64,000 nt of DNA from JBAXXL01 sp037127915. Its GTDB lineage: Bacteria; Bacteroidota; Ignavibacteria; Kapaibacteriales; UBA2268. The stretch is taken from contig JBAXXL010000015.1 of assembly GCA_037127915.1 (NCBI GenBank), positions 1-64,000 on the forward strand. The letters run 5' to 3'. The position numbers and the translations under genes were made by a program. This document shows positions 1-9,084 of this stretch, piece after piece; within the stretch, counting starts at the first letter, position 1; the number at the start of each line of letters is the position of its first letter. Below the pieces are notes generated by a model, which was given only the letters and a program-made list of their open reading frames with translations, was not told the origin of the DNA and ran no database searches.

Positions 1-5
1 ACATA

Positions 6-45
6 AATCAACTGTTGGGTTTACCTGCGGTTGATTTTTATTTTT
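6..45 (+). terminator. Terminator-like hairpin of repeat copy 1
   Basis: Nine-base stem AATCAACTG (6-14) pairs with CGGTTGATT (28-36), with one G-U pair and an inner GGG/CCT pairing. A T-rich tail follows. A gene ending just left of the window may be terminated here; that is inference. Confidence 0.5.
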
Positions 46-124
46 GGGGTTTTTAGGAGGAAGAAAGAGAAGAGAAGAAAACCCCCTAGCCCCCTTTGAA
101 AAAGGGGGTTGAAGAGAAAACATA

Positions 125-164
125 AATCAACTGTTGGGTTTACCTGCGGTTGATTTTTATTTTT
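125..164 (+). terminator. Terminator-like hairpin of repeat copy 2
   Basis: This is the same stem-loop as at 6-45, shifted by 119 bp, followed by a T-rich run. The duplication makes a back-to-back terminator pair upstream of the FISUMP gene and would insulate it from upstream transcription. Confidence 0.5.
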
Positions 165-350
165 GGGGTTTTTATGAGGAAGAAAGAGAAGAGAAGGAAA
201 CCCCCTAGCCCCTTTTTGAAAAAGGGGGTATTGGAAAGAAGAATTAAAAAGATTATAAATCAATAAATATTGTTAATATATCAAATATATTTTGTATTTT
301 AGTAAAGATCTTAAAAAAAAAAAAAAATAATCGTTTTAAAAGGTATTTTT

Positions 351-1928
351 ATGAAAAATCTAATCTACATTTTTTTGCTAATGCTTATGACAAGCAATTT
401 AACAGCGCAAGGCTTAACCAAATACGGCGAAATTACTAATTCCAGCTCTAACTTTGTTGACAAAAATGGCAAAACCAGCAGTACCCCCGCTTTAAATCAA
501 AGCGGGGCGGTGGCTGTTGTTGCGGCTACAAGCGTCACCATCGGCTCTCAAACTTGGACGGCAAGGAACCTTGATCTTACTACTTACAGAAACGGAGACC
601 CAATCAGATACGCTGGAAGTATTGATGATTGGACAGATGCTAATACAGATAAGGAAGGAGCTTGGTGCTACTATGCTGATGCTGAAGGAAATAACGCAAC
701 ATATGGAAAACTCTATAATTGGTATGCTGTAAACGATGGGCGTGGCTTGGCACCGGCCGGATGGCACGTGACGAGCGATGCAGAGTGGACGACGCTAAGA
801 GATTATCTTGGGGGCGAAAGTGTAGCGGGTGGAAAGCTGAAAGAAGCAGGAACCTCGCATTGGCAACCCACAAATGATGGTGCAACGAATGAAAGCGGCT
901 TTACAGCTCTCCCGGGCGGCTACCGTTTTGACGATGGCGCATTCGATTATATTAGAAGCGACGGTTTCTGGTGGAGCTCTACTGAGTATGTTATCTCATA
1001 TGCTTGGGGCAGGTATCTGAGTTTTAATAATTCCCTTCTTTCCGGAAATTCCTATAGTAAGGGTTATGGTTTATCCGTTCGCTGTGTTCAGGATATTCCT
1101 CTTACTTCAATAGCCCCTATAAGCGGCATACCGAATATTGCTTCTGTATTAACAGCAGGCGCATTGTCACCGTCGGGTGCAACAGCCACATATCAGTGGA
1201 CAATCTGCTCTACTGTTAATGGTACCTATACAAACATTGACGGTGCGACATCAAACACTTACACTCTGGTTGCCGGCGATGTAAACAAGTTTATCAAAGT
1301 TGTGGCGACTGCTTCTTCCGGTTTTACCGGTATATTAACAAGCGCCGCACTTGCCGCGGTCCCTTCTGTTACTATTGGCACTCAAACTTGGATAGCAAGG
1401 AACCTCGATGTTTCCACTTACAAAGATGGAACTACAATCAGATACGCAGGAGATGTTCCTAATTGGGAAGATGCAATTTCATATACTAACGGTGCTTGGT
1501 GCTACTACAACAACAATGCAGATAATAACGCAACTTACGGCAAACTCTACAATTGGTATGCAGTGAACGATGCGCGTGGTTTAGCACCCGCTGGCTGGCA
1601 CGTGGCAAGCGAAGGTGAGTGGAATACATTAGCAACATATCTCGGCACAACTGTTGCGGCTCAAAAGCTGAAAGGAGCAGGTTCCGACTATTGGCCAAGC
1701 CCAAACACAGGTGCTACGGACGCTTATGGCTTTACGGCTCTCCCGGGTGGCTATTGTGGATATGACCAAAAGTTTCAGGGTATTATGAATGGGGGTTACT
1801 GGTGGACTACTACCCCCGACGGAACAACTGAGGCAATTTATGAAGGAATGTTCCCCTCTTATAATTATATTCTTAGAGCTGCGGATCCTTGGGGCTACGG
1901 TTTTTCAGTCCGTTGTTTGAGGGATTAA
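351..1928 (+). CDS. Secreted protein with two FISUMP domains
   Basis: The 525-aa product starts with a clear signal peptide (residues 1-20, ending LTAQ). Two copies of the Fibrobacter succinogenes major paralogous (FISUMP) domain follow at about 57-248 and 340-525. Each carries the typical elements SVTIGSQTW, YGKLYNWYAVND, APAGWHV, GFTALPGGY and a final SVRC. Between them (about 252-336) is an Ig-like linker resembling bacterial surface-protein tandem modules. No T9SS tail is visible. FISUMP proteins are exported in many FCB-group bacteria and their molecular role is not established, so no activity is assigned. A terminator follows at 1974-2008. The ATG follows AAAGGTATTTTT, a weak ribosome site. 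Confidence 0.9.
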   Translation: MKNLIYIFLLMLMTSNLTAQGLTKYGEITNSSSNFVDKNGKTSSTPALNQSGAVAVVAATSVTIGSQTWTARNLDLTTYRNGDPIRYAGSIDDWTDANTDKEGAWCYYADAEGNNATYGKLYNWYAVNDGRGLAPAGWHVTSDAEWTTLRDYLGGESVAGGKLKEAGTSHWQPTNDGATNESGFTALPGGYRFDDGAFDYIRSDGFWWSSTEYVISYAWGRYLSFNNSLLSGNSYSKGYGLSVRCVQDIPLTSIAPISGIPNIASVLTAGALSPSGATATYQWTICSTVNGTYTNIDGATSNTYTLVAGDVNKFIKVVATASSGFTGILTSAALAAVPSVTIGTQTWIARNLDVSTYKDGTTIRYAGDVPNWEDAISYTNGAWCYYNNNADNNATYGKLYNWYAVNDARGLAPAGWHVASEGEWNTLATYLGTTVAAQKLKGAGSDYWPSPNTGATDAYGFTALPGGYCGYDQKFQGIMNGGYWWTTTPDGTTEAIYEGMFPSYNYILRAADPWGYGFSVRCLRD

Positions 1929-2415
1929 TCGGCAATTTAACTGTATTCCTACTCATCGGATGAGTAAATAAAAACAAGCTTCGTATTTCGGTACGGGGCT
2001 TTTTTTTGGGGTATAGGGTGTTGGGTTTTGGGTATGGGGTTTAGGGTGTGGGAAGAAAGAAAATTATACCTTTAGGCACCCAATTAATATAATTTTCCTG
2101 CGGTCATCTGCCAAATCTGAGTCATCAGCGTGCAATTTATCCTGTTCATCCTTCCATCTTTGGTGTCAAGATTCAGACAATTGGAGTGGATACTAAAAGT
2201 AATATAAATATAAAATGAATTTAAAATAATAAAATAAAGTATTTACAACTTGATTTGTAAGCAAGCCTAAGAAATAACCAGAAAATATCAAAACTAACGA
2301 ACAAATATATTCACAAAGACTAAATAAATTTGCAATATTTATAACAATATTCGTAATATTATTGATAGATTAAAAATGAATATTATAAAAGTCTGAACTT
2401 TAGAGGTAATAATTT
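1929..2415. other. 487-bp gap with terminator, G-run tract and a dispersed repeat
   Basis: After the terminator, seven runs of three or four G lie within 2008-2052. A copy of a dispersed repeat resembling CTGCTAAATCTGTGTCATCT follows at 2105-2133 (other copies near 47088 and 47228). The rest (2190-2400) is very AT-rich leader sequence for the next gene. It contains TAAATTTG at 2325-2332, a match to the Bacteroidota -7 element, but without a TTTG -33 element at the expected distance. No gene is supported. Confidence 0.7.
1974..2007 (+). terminator. Terminator after the FISUMP gene
   Basis: AAGCTTCGTA pairs with TACGGGGCTT through a ten-base stem with two G-U pairs, followed by eight T. It lies about 45 bp past the stop codon and runs directly into a G-rich tract. 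Confidence 0.8.
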
Positions 2416-5400
2416 ATGAAAAAACTTACTATTATTCTTATAATTATGTTGGTTACGGCAATATCGGCTTCTGCGGCTTTACCGCCGATACGTATTTCGA
2501 TTACAACTACTCCATCCACAACAGGTACTTTGTTTATAGACATCTTAGACCCAAGCGGTGGGCTATATGCCGCACCTCCTGGTTTGCAAATAGCACTATC
2601 TTCTCAAACAACAGATGTAGGTGGTTTATTATCAGTTGTCTTGGATGGCACTACTCCGGTTACAAACGGTACCTTCTGGACGGCGATAGCATATCAAAAA
2701 AGTGATTTAGTTAGAGTGATTTTTGATCCGGGAGCTGTTGGTTCAGTTGGTGGAGCACCCGTTGTTCTAAGCATCGAGCGGATGGAAGTTGTCCTAGCTA
2801 AGCAAGGTCTTTACGGCGCGCTTGTTGACCCGGGAGAAATAGCTGCCGGTCCTATAGGTTATGTTTTAACATCTAATGGTACAACTAACAATTGGGAAAA
2901 TACGACTTCAATTTCCGAAGTAGGCACAATAACTTCTGGTACTTGGCACGGTGATCCTGTGGCAAACAATTATGTTGCTGACGACCTGTCAATTAACGGT
3001 GGCTCTATCATAAATACACCTATTGGATTAACCAACCCGTCAACAGGTGGATTTACAGATTTAACGGCTACAGGGACTATTAACTTCCCAAATGATGCAT
3101 TACAACCAAACGATATGAAGAATGGTACTGCAAATCAAATCTTTAGAACTGCCGTTGATGGCACTACCGTGGAATGGGCTGATGTATCAGCCGTTATGGC
3201 GGATTTGACACAAGGAGCGGGAATAACTACTTTTACTTATGATGGTTCATCTACAGCGACCGTGGCAATAAATCAAGCGGCAACCTTAACTTGGACAAAC
3301 ACACAAACTTTTAACGATAATGTTGTATTAGGCTCAAACGCAAGTGATGTTATAACAATAAATGGCATGTTAGCCGGTAGTAGTCCTATAATTTTGGCAG
3401 GTTCAAATACTGGTGATGGATTTGAAACGACAGTATCAGTAACCGGCCCAACTGCCGACCGTACAATCACATTTCCCGATGCCGGCGGAACAGTAATGAT
3501 TTCAGGAGCTACTGCGGGTGGCAGTTTGACGGGAACTTATCCCAGCCCTACAATAGCAACCAGCGCGGGTAACAGTATAGTAGCCGCATTGAACAATGCC
3601 GCAACAACCAATTATACATTGGCAAACGATGTATTGGCTCTTACTAATGGAGCTATACTTTATGGAGCAGGTACAAATGATGCTACAGAACTTCCTATCG
3701 GTTCAGCTGGTCAAGTGCTAACAGTTTCCGGTGGATTTCCTGTTTGGGCAAACGTTGCAAGCACAAACTACGACTTAACTGCCACAAATACCACATTAAC
3801 GGTAAGCGGAGATGGTATTTATGATGGTTCAGCCGATAGGAATATTGGTTTAAATTTATCAAATACTAATACTTGGCTTGCAACACAAACATTTCAAACT
3901 CTTTTACCATCAGCTACAAATACATATAATTTGGGTGCTGAGTCAACATCATTTGCAAACATTTATGCAAATGGTTTAACAGTAAATCCTTACTTTACCG
4001 GTTCTGGTAATACAGGTTTTATAAAATTAAAAGAATTAGCTGGAAATGGCGCAAATTACGTTGGTTTGAAGGCGGCTGACGCGATAGCAGGCGGAGCCGA
4101 TATGATTTATACACTTCCGGCGACTATTCCTACAGTTAACGGACAGATGCTTGTTTCGCAAATTGACGGAACAATGTCTTGGACTTCTTTAGACCCTGAT
4201 TTGACACAGTTCGCGAGTTTATCCCCCACAACAGGTAACTTTATCGTAGGTTCTGCAGGTGGTTGGATAACGCAAAGTCCTGTACAAGTTAGAACTATTT
4301 TAGGTGCTGAACCAGCATTTACAAAAGGTGATTTAACTTCAGCAGATATCACAATAACCGGTGCCGCAGGCAGATTAGTTGGTGGAAGTGCTAATTTCAC
4401 AATTAAAAAAGGTGATTTAGTTTCCGGGACTGATCCGGACGACGTTATTATAGTTACCGGTGGAACAGGTGCAGTTCTTGGTGGTGGTGTTACTTTAAAA
4501 GTCAAAAAGGCTACAGCAACACAAGCCGGTTATCTTTCTTTCGAGGATTGGACGACATTTAGTGGAAAGCAAGCCCAAAGTTCTGTTTTGAATAATTTAG
4601 CCGCAATTACTTTCACAGGAAGTGCAGGTTATATGTTGGTTAGTAATGGTACATCATTTGCTTTCAGCAGTCCAGCTGATACAAAAACGGCTCTCAGCCT
4701 AAATAATGTAGATAATACTACAGATTTGGGGAAACCAATTTCAACTTTAACTCAAACTGCATTGAACAATAAGCAACCGCTAGATGCTGATTTGACTTTA
4801 ATAGCAGGTTTCGATAATCCTGCTGATGGTATATTTATGGTTGGTAATGGTACCCAATGGGTTTTGGAAAGCGGTGCAACGGCAAGAACTTCGCTTGGAT
4901 TGGGGACAATTTCCACTCAAAACTCTAACGCTGTAGCAATAACAGGCGGAACAATAAACAGTACATCAATTGGAGCAACTAATGCCACTACCGGAAGATT
5001 CACTGATGTTTATGTTTTACCAAATGGCACAAACGGAGGCGCAATAACACTAGAGGAGTTTGCATCCGGAAATAATACTGTCAAAATCAAAGCCGCAGAT
5101 GCTATTAGTTCCTCTTACACAATAACAATGCCTTCCGACCCAACTACAGCAATAAATCAAATATTGAAAACAAATAATACAAGCGGTCAACTCGAATGGG
5201 TTACATTCGATAAATCAGCCGTAGGTCTTGGTTTGGTTGATAATGTTAAGCAAATACCATATAGTCAATTAGCTGTTCCTAATGGTGTAGCGACTTTGGG
5301 TGCAGATGGTAAAGTTCCGGCATCACAATTGAATACTCCGCCTGCAATAGTTTCAGTTGCTGACTATACAGCTTTAACAGCAATTAATCCGGGGGCTAAT

Positions 5401-7935
5401 AACACTATCTATGTAACTCAGGACTTAGGAAAATTATATATATGGACCGGTGTTGCAAACAATTATGCAGAAATAGCTACCGGCTTAGTCCTTGGCGAAA
5501 CAATTTCTACGGCTTATCGAGGAGATAGAGGTAAAATTGCTTATGATCATAGTATGACACACGGACCCGGCGCGACCGGCACCTTGGCTGATTCAACTGC
5601 CGGAAATCCCCACAGAATGATTAAAGCAGACTTAGGGCTCGGTTTAGTGGACAATGTATCAATCAATGCTTGGCAGGGTTCAACAAATATCCGTACATTG
5701 GGTACTCCAATTACCACTGGAACTTGGCAAGCCTCAATAGTTGCAGATGCTTATGTTGACAATACACTTACCATAACCGGCGGTTCTATTGATGGAACCC
5801 CAATCGGTGCAACTACTCCATCAACAGGCAGATTTACCTCAATTTTATTACAGGGCGGTTCGAATAATATTACATTACGAGCACCCGCAGGAGCAGCGTC
5901 ATATACGTTGACAATGCCTTCAGCGGCACCAGCAGTTAGTCAATTTCTAATTAATGATGCTACAACACCAGGTTCACTTCGTTGGGCAAATGCGTTGCCA
6001 ATTGATGTTGGATTAGATAGAGTAAATAACACAAACGATTTAGAAAAACCTCTTTCGACTGCTTCAATTAATGCTTTGGCTCTGAAACAGGATTTAGATC
6101 CCGATTTAACTAAATTAGCAGGTGTGACATTAGCACCAGACCAAATGTATTATACCACTTCAGGTAATATTTTAGACGCATTACCAACACAAACTTTTGG
6201 GCGCGGTTTGTTGAATACAGCCGATGCGGAAGACTTACAAACCGCATTAGGTTTGAAAATTGGTACAAATGTTCAAGCGTGGGATGCGCAATTAGACCAA
6301 ATAAAGGATTTGTTGCCGACAGCCGGATCATTTATTGTGGGTAATGGCAGTGCTTGGGTATTAGCGACAGCACCCGAAGTACGTACTGCGATTCAAGCTC
6401 AACCATTAGCGGCAAATTTAACAAATTTGGCTACAATGGGTACAGCGGCAGATATAATGCTTTATTCAACCGGTGTTAATACTTGGGCAGAACTAACAAC
6501 GACAGCCTTTGGTAGAGATTTTTTGGCACTCATTGATATAGCAGATGCAAAAGGTTATTTGAGTTTAACTGTTGGTACAGATGTGCAGGCTTGGGATGAT
6601 GATTTGGACGATATCGCCGCTCTATCACCTACAAATGGTACTGTAATGGTCGGTAATGGGATTCACTGGACAGCTCAAAGCGGGGCCGCCGCCGCCGTCG
6701 CGATGGGTGCACAACCTTTAGATGCAACCTTGACAAGTATTTCTTCTACAGGTACTACTTCTAGCATAATGTTATATACAACAGGATTGGATACCTGGGC
6801 AGAACTGACAACTACTGCTTATGGCAGGAGTTTGCTAAATACAACCGATGGTCCAGCGGTAAGAACATTGATAGGTGCTGTAATTGGTACAAACGTTCAA
6901 GCTTATGATGCTAATACAACTGTTTTAGGTTCCGATATAAGCCTAACAACAGAAGTAAGCGGGATACTTCCTTCAGCAAACGGCGGTACAGGCGTAAATA
7001 ATGCCGGAAGAACTTTGACATTATCCGGCAATTTGACAACATCTGGTCCAAATGCTCTAACTCTTACAACAACGGGTGTAACAAATGTTACATTACCAAT
7101 CAGCGGAACATTAGTAAATACATCAGTTGCTACACTTTCATCGCTTGCTTCTGTTGGTACCATAACAACAGGTACTTGGAATGGTACAATTGTATCACCA
7201 ACTTATGGTGGTACGGGTGTGAATAATGCCGGCAGAACTTTAACAATAAACAACAATTCAGGTACGATAAACTTCTCTGCCGCAAGTAAAACTCTTACAG
7301 TTCCTCTTGATGCTTCCGTTAGCGGTACAAACACAGGTGACCAAACAACAATTTCCGGTAATGCAGGTACAGCAACCAAACTTGCGGCTACCAAAAATAT
7401 CAATGGTGTCGCTTTCGATGGTTCTACTGATATCACAGTAACAGCCGATGCCGGAACATTAACAGGAACAACGTTGAATAGCTCAATCGTAACAAGTAGC
7501 TTGACAAGTGTTGGGACAATAACTTCAGGTACTTGGAGCGGCACAGAAATAGTTGATGTCAAAATAGCTAATGATCTAACAATATCCGGTGGAACAATTA
7601 ACAATTCAACTATCGGCTTTTCATCTCCTTCTACTGGTAAATTCACTACATTGGAAGCAACAGGTAATACAACAGTTGGTGGTTTATTAATTAACACTGC
7701 AACAGCTGTTACAGCAACAGTAGCAGGTGCACCTGTAACGAATGTTTATACAGTAGATATGACGGGAAGTGATTTTGACTTTACATTTGGTGCTGTTTCT
7801 TCAGCCGGTACTATTGTTTATATAGTAGTAACAGTACAAGGCGGAACTGATACAGTTGGTAGCCTAACAGCAGTTGCGGGTGATGTCTTCATGGCAATCT
7901 CGAACGGTGCAAGCTGGAAATATATTAAGTTATAA
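2416..7935 (+). CDS. Giant secreted protein with phage-tail-fibre-like repeats
   Basis: The 1839-aa product has a signal peptide (residues 1-21, ending SASAA) and is rich in Thr, Gly, Asn, Ala and Ser. Three repeat types are visible. 'TITSGTWxG' and 'TPIGxxxPSTGxFT' motifs occur along the length. About seven units of the form D.LT.LA...(F/Y).VGN...W......R..LG start near residues 591, 790, 1228, 1291, 1332, 1394 and 1436. A 'GGTGVNNAGRTLT' motif occurs twice near 1522 and 1596. These are hallmarks of phage tail-fibre and collar proteins, yet the protein is signal-bearing and has no phage genes nearby. I see no C-terminal peptidase S74 chaperone or T9SS domain; the C-terminus (about 1755-1839) is a short beta-rich module. 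A fibrous extracellular or surface protein is my inference. Confidence 0.75.
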   Translation: MKKLTIILIIMLVTAISASAALPPIRISITTTPSTTGTLFIDILDPSGGLYAAPPGLQIALSSQTTDVGGLLSVVLDGTTPVTNGTFWTAIAYQKSDLVRVIFDPGAVGSVGGAPVVLSIERMEVVLAKQGLYGALVDPGEIAAGPIGYVLTSNGTTNNWENTTSISEVGTITSGTWHGDPVANNYVADDLSINGGSIINTPIGLTNPSTGGFTDLTATGTINFPNDALQPNDMKNGTANQIFRTAVDGTTVEWADVSAVMADLTQGAGITTFTYDGSSTATVAINQAATLTWTNTQTFNDNVVLGSNASDVITINGMLAGSSPIILAGSNTGDGFETTVSVTGPTADRTITFPDAGGTVMISGATAGGSLTGTYPSPTIATSAGNSIVAALNNAATTNYTLANDVLALTNGAILYGAGTNDATELPIGSAGQVLTVSGGFPVWANVASTNYDLTATNTTLTVSGDGIYDGSADRNIGLNLSNTNTWLATQTFQTLLPSATNTYNLGAESTSFANIYANGLTVNPYFTGSGNTGFIKLKELAGNGANYVGLKAADAIAGGADMIYTLPATIPTVNGQMLVSQIDGTMSWTSLDPDLTQFASLSPTTGNFIVGSAGGWITQSPVQVRTILGAEPAFTKGDLTSADITITGAAGRLVGGSANFTIKKGDLVSGTDPDDVIIVTGGTGAVLGGGVTLKVKKATATQAGYLSFEDWTTFSGKQAQSSVLNNLAAITFTGSAGYMLVSNGTSFAFSSPADTKTALSLNNVDNTTDLGKPISTLTQTALNNKQPLDADLTLIAGFDNPADGIFMVGNGTQWVLESGATARTSLGLGTISTQNSNAVAITGGTINSTSIGATNATTGRFTDVYVLPNGTNGGAITLEEFASGNNTVKIKAADAISSSYTITMPSDPTTAINQILKTNNTSGQLEWVTFDKSAVGLGLVDNVKQIPYSQLAVPNGVATLGADGKVPASQLNTPPAIVSVADYTALTAINPGANNTIYVTQDLGKLYIWTGVANNYAEIATGLVLGETISTAYRGDRGKIAYDHSMTHGPGATGTLADSTAGNPHRMIKADLGLGLVDNVSINAWQGSTNIRTLGTPITTGTWQASIVADAYVDNTLTITGGSIDGTPIGATTPSTGRFTSILLQGGSNNITLRAPAGAASYTLTMPSAAPAVSQFLINDATTPGSLRWANALPIDVGLDRVNNTNDLEKPLSTASINALALKQDLDPDLTKLAGVTLAPDQMYYTTSGNILDALPTQTFGRGLLNTADAEDLQTALGLKIGTNVQAWDAQLDQIKDLLPTAGSFIVGNGSAWVLATAPEVRTAIQAQPLAANLTNLATMGTAADIMLYSTGVNTWAELTTTAFGRDFLALIDIADAKGYLSLTVGTDVQAWDDDLDDIAALSPTNGTVMVGNGIHWTAQSGAAAAVAMGAQPLDATLTSISSTGTTSSIMLYTTGLDTWAELTTTAYGRSLLNTTDGPAVRTLIGAVIGTNVQAYDANTTVLGSDISLTTEVSGILPSANGGTGVNNAGRTLTLSGNLTTSGPNALTLTTTGVTNVTLPISGTLVNTSVATLSSLASVGTITTGTWNGTIVSPTYGGTGVNNAGRTLTINNNSGTINFSAASKTLTVPLDASVSGTNTGDQTTISGNAGTATKLAATKNINGVAFDGSTDITVTADAGTLTGTTLNSSIVTSSLTSVGTITSGTWSGTEIVDVKIANDLTISGGTINNSTIGFSSPSTGKFTTLEATGNTTVGGLLINTATAVTATVAGAPVTNVYTVDMTGSDFDFTFGAVSSAGTIVYIVVTVQGGTDTVGSLTAVAGDVFMAISNGASWKYIKL

Positions 7936-7947
7936 TAATCAATAATG

Positions 7948-8060
7948 AAACCCCTAGCCCCCTTTGAAAAATGGGTTATAGGAAGAGGAAGACATATCAT
8001 AAATCAACCGTTGGGATTACCCGGCGGTTGATTTTTTTTGGGGTATGGGGTATTGGGAAG
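7948..8060. repeat. Dispersed copy of the window-start repeat modules
   Basis: The CCCCTAG module with its CCCCCTTT hairpin is followed by the ATAAATCAACCG hairpin module and a GGGG-rich tail. These are the same modules as at 1-240. The hairpin reads AATCAACCG here and AATCAACTG there, so the changed base keeps pairing with the other arm. Confidence 0.8.
8002..8039 (+). terminator. Terminator after the tail-fibre-like gene
   Basis: AATCAACCG (8002-8010) pairs perfectly with CGGTTGATT (8025-8033). An inner GGG-ATTA-CCC hairpin and eight T follow. Confidence 0.8.
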
Positions 8061-8157
8061 AAATATCTTGAGAATTCTTCCTTCCTGTGTATCAAGATTC
8101 TGACCATGGAAAACGGTAAATCTTTATAAATTATTTATGAAAATAAATTAATAAATA

Positions 8158-8189
8158 TTTGCATATTCAAATGAAATTTATTATATTTG
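8158..8189 (+). promoter_or_regulatory. Bacteroidota-type promoter of the lipoprotein gene
   Basis: A TTTG -33 element (8158-8161) is separated by exactly 20 bp from TATATTTG (8182-8189), an exact match to the TAnnTTTG -7 element. The predicted transcription start lies about 15 bp before the ATG at 8212. Confidence 0.7.
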
Positions 8190-8211
8190 AATACGTCAAT
8201 TTAGCAAAACT

Positions 8212-8967
8212 ATGAAAACATTTAGAAAACATATAATACTTTATACTTTATTGCTGTCCCTCGGTTTAGCATCTTGTGACAATTTGGTAAATCCCACAGG
8301 TCAGGATAAAACAATTCCTAAGATCAAATCAATCAGCAAATATTTGGTTGATTCTCAGACTTTGGAGAAAAAGAAATTATTATATGAAGAATTCTATAAT
8401 AGTTCAGGCAAAATTGAAAAGTATATGCAATTTGATGAAAATCAGAATGTAGTTCAGGTTAATAGTTTTATTTATGTCAATTTATCCTCATTTGAAACAA
8501 CGCTCAGTATTTCATCCAAAGGCGACACACTCACCAAAGTAACCACCGAAACTGTTTATAATACAATTGGCAACGTAGAATTCAAAAATATTTATGATTA
8601 CAAAGGCGATACCGTTAAAAAAATTATATTCGCTTATGATTCATATAATAATATAAATAAGAAAGAAACTATTGATATTGCAACCGGAAAGCGTGATATT
8701 GTTTCCTATAAGCTCACATACAACAATTTAGGACAAGTTATTAAACGTGTAGCCTATTTGAATGGACAAATGACCAATCAACAGGCTTATTCTTACAATA
8801 CCAACGATGGAATTGGTATAATAATCAAATCTTCAGATCTTTTTGTAGAGCAAACCGTGCAGTACAATTTCAATGAAATCGGCAATATTATCAGCGAATA
8901 TCATTTGGACAATTTGGGCAAAATCATCATAGTGTACAAATATTTTTACACATACTATTCCATTTAA
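8212..8967 (+). CDS. Lipoprotein with YD-like repeats, function unknown
   Basis: The 251-aa product begins with a lipoprotein signal: a hydrophobic stretch followed by the lipobox LASC with Cys22, and Asp at +2. The mature part is made of short beta-hairpin-like repeats such as YNTIGNVEFKNIYDY, YDSYNNINKK and YNNLGQVIKR. They are reminiscent of the YD/Rhs-type repeats seen in Bacteroidota surface lipoproteins, but too divergent for a firm family call. It has its own promoter at 8158-8189, so it is probably transcribed separately from the giant gene upstream. The protein is probably anchored in the outer membrane; no enzymatic motif is visible. Confidence 0.75.
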   Translation: MKTFRKHIILYTLLLSLGLASCDNLVNPTGQDKTIPKIKSISKYLVDSQTLEKKKLLYEEFYNSSGKIEKYMQFDENQNVVQVNSFIYVNLSSFETTLSISSKGDTLTKVTTETVYNTIGNVEFKNIYDYKGDTVKKIIFAYDSYNNINKKETIDIATGKRDIVSYKLTYNNLGQVIKRVAYLNGQMTNQQAYSYNTNDGIGIIIKSSDLFVEQTVQYNFNEIGNIISEYHLDNLGKIIIVYKYFYTYYSI

Positions 8968-9084
8968 AACAAAGCATTTAAGTTAAACACACACCAAGAA
9001 ATATATTAATTTTTATTAATATATTTTATTAATATTTCATTTTAAACTAAATTTAAATATTCTAAATGGGATTTTTTAAGATTT

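Larger units (their letters stand above)
1..240. repeat. Two tandem copies of a ~119-bp intergenic unit
   Basis: Two near-identical units begin at 1 and 120, a period of 119 bp. Each contains a hairpin AATCAACTG...CGGTTGATT followed by a T-rich stretch, a purine-rich AGGAAGAAAGAGAAGAG segment, and a second hairpin CCCCCTTT...AAAGGGGG preceded by CCCCTAG. The first copy may be truncated by the window edge. The same two modules recur in the opposite order at 7948-8060. No gene is supported here; a minus-strand ORF across it is a by-product of the repeats. Confidence 0.9.

Noticed and set aside
21..263. Minus-strand ORF of 80 aa across the left-edge repeat
   Set aside because: It consists of two tandem copies of the repeat unit read as protein, with no ribosome site and no family resemblance.
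640..885. Minus-strand ORFs antisense to the FISUMP gene (also 492-767 and 1486-1704)
   Set aside because: The 640-885 and 1486-1704 ORFs resemble each other only because the two FISUMP domains they mirror are paralogous. None has a start signal.
2416..7935. Tail-fibre gene as evidence of a prophage
   Set aside because: It has a signal peptide, and no structural, packaging, lysis or integrase genes are present in the whole window.
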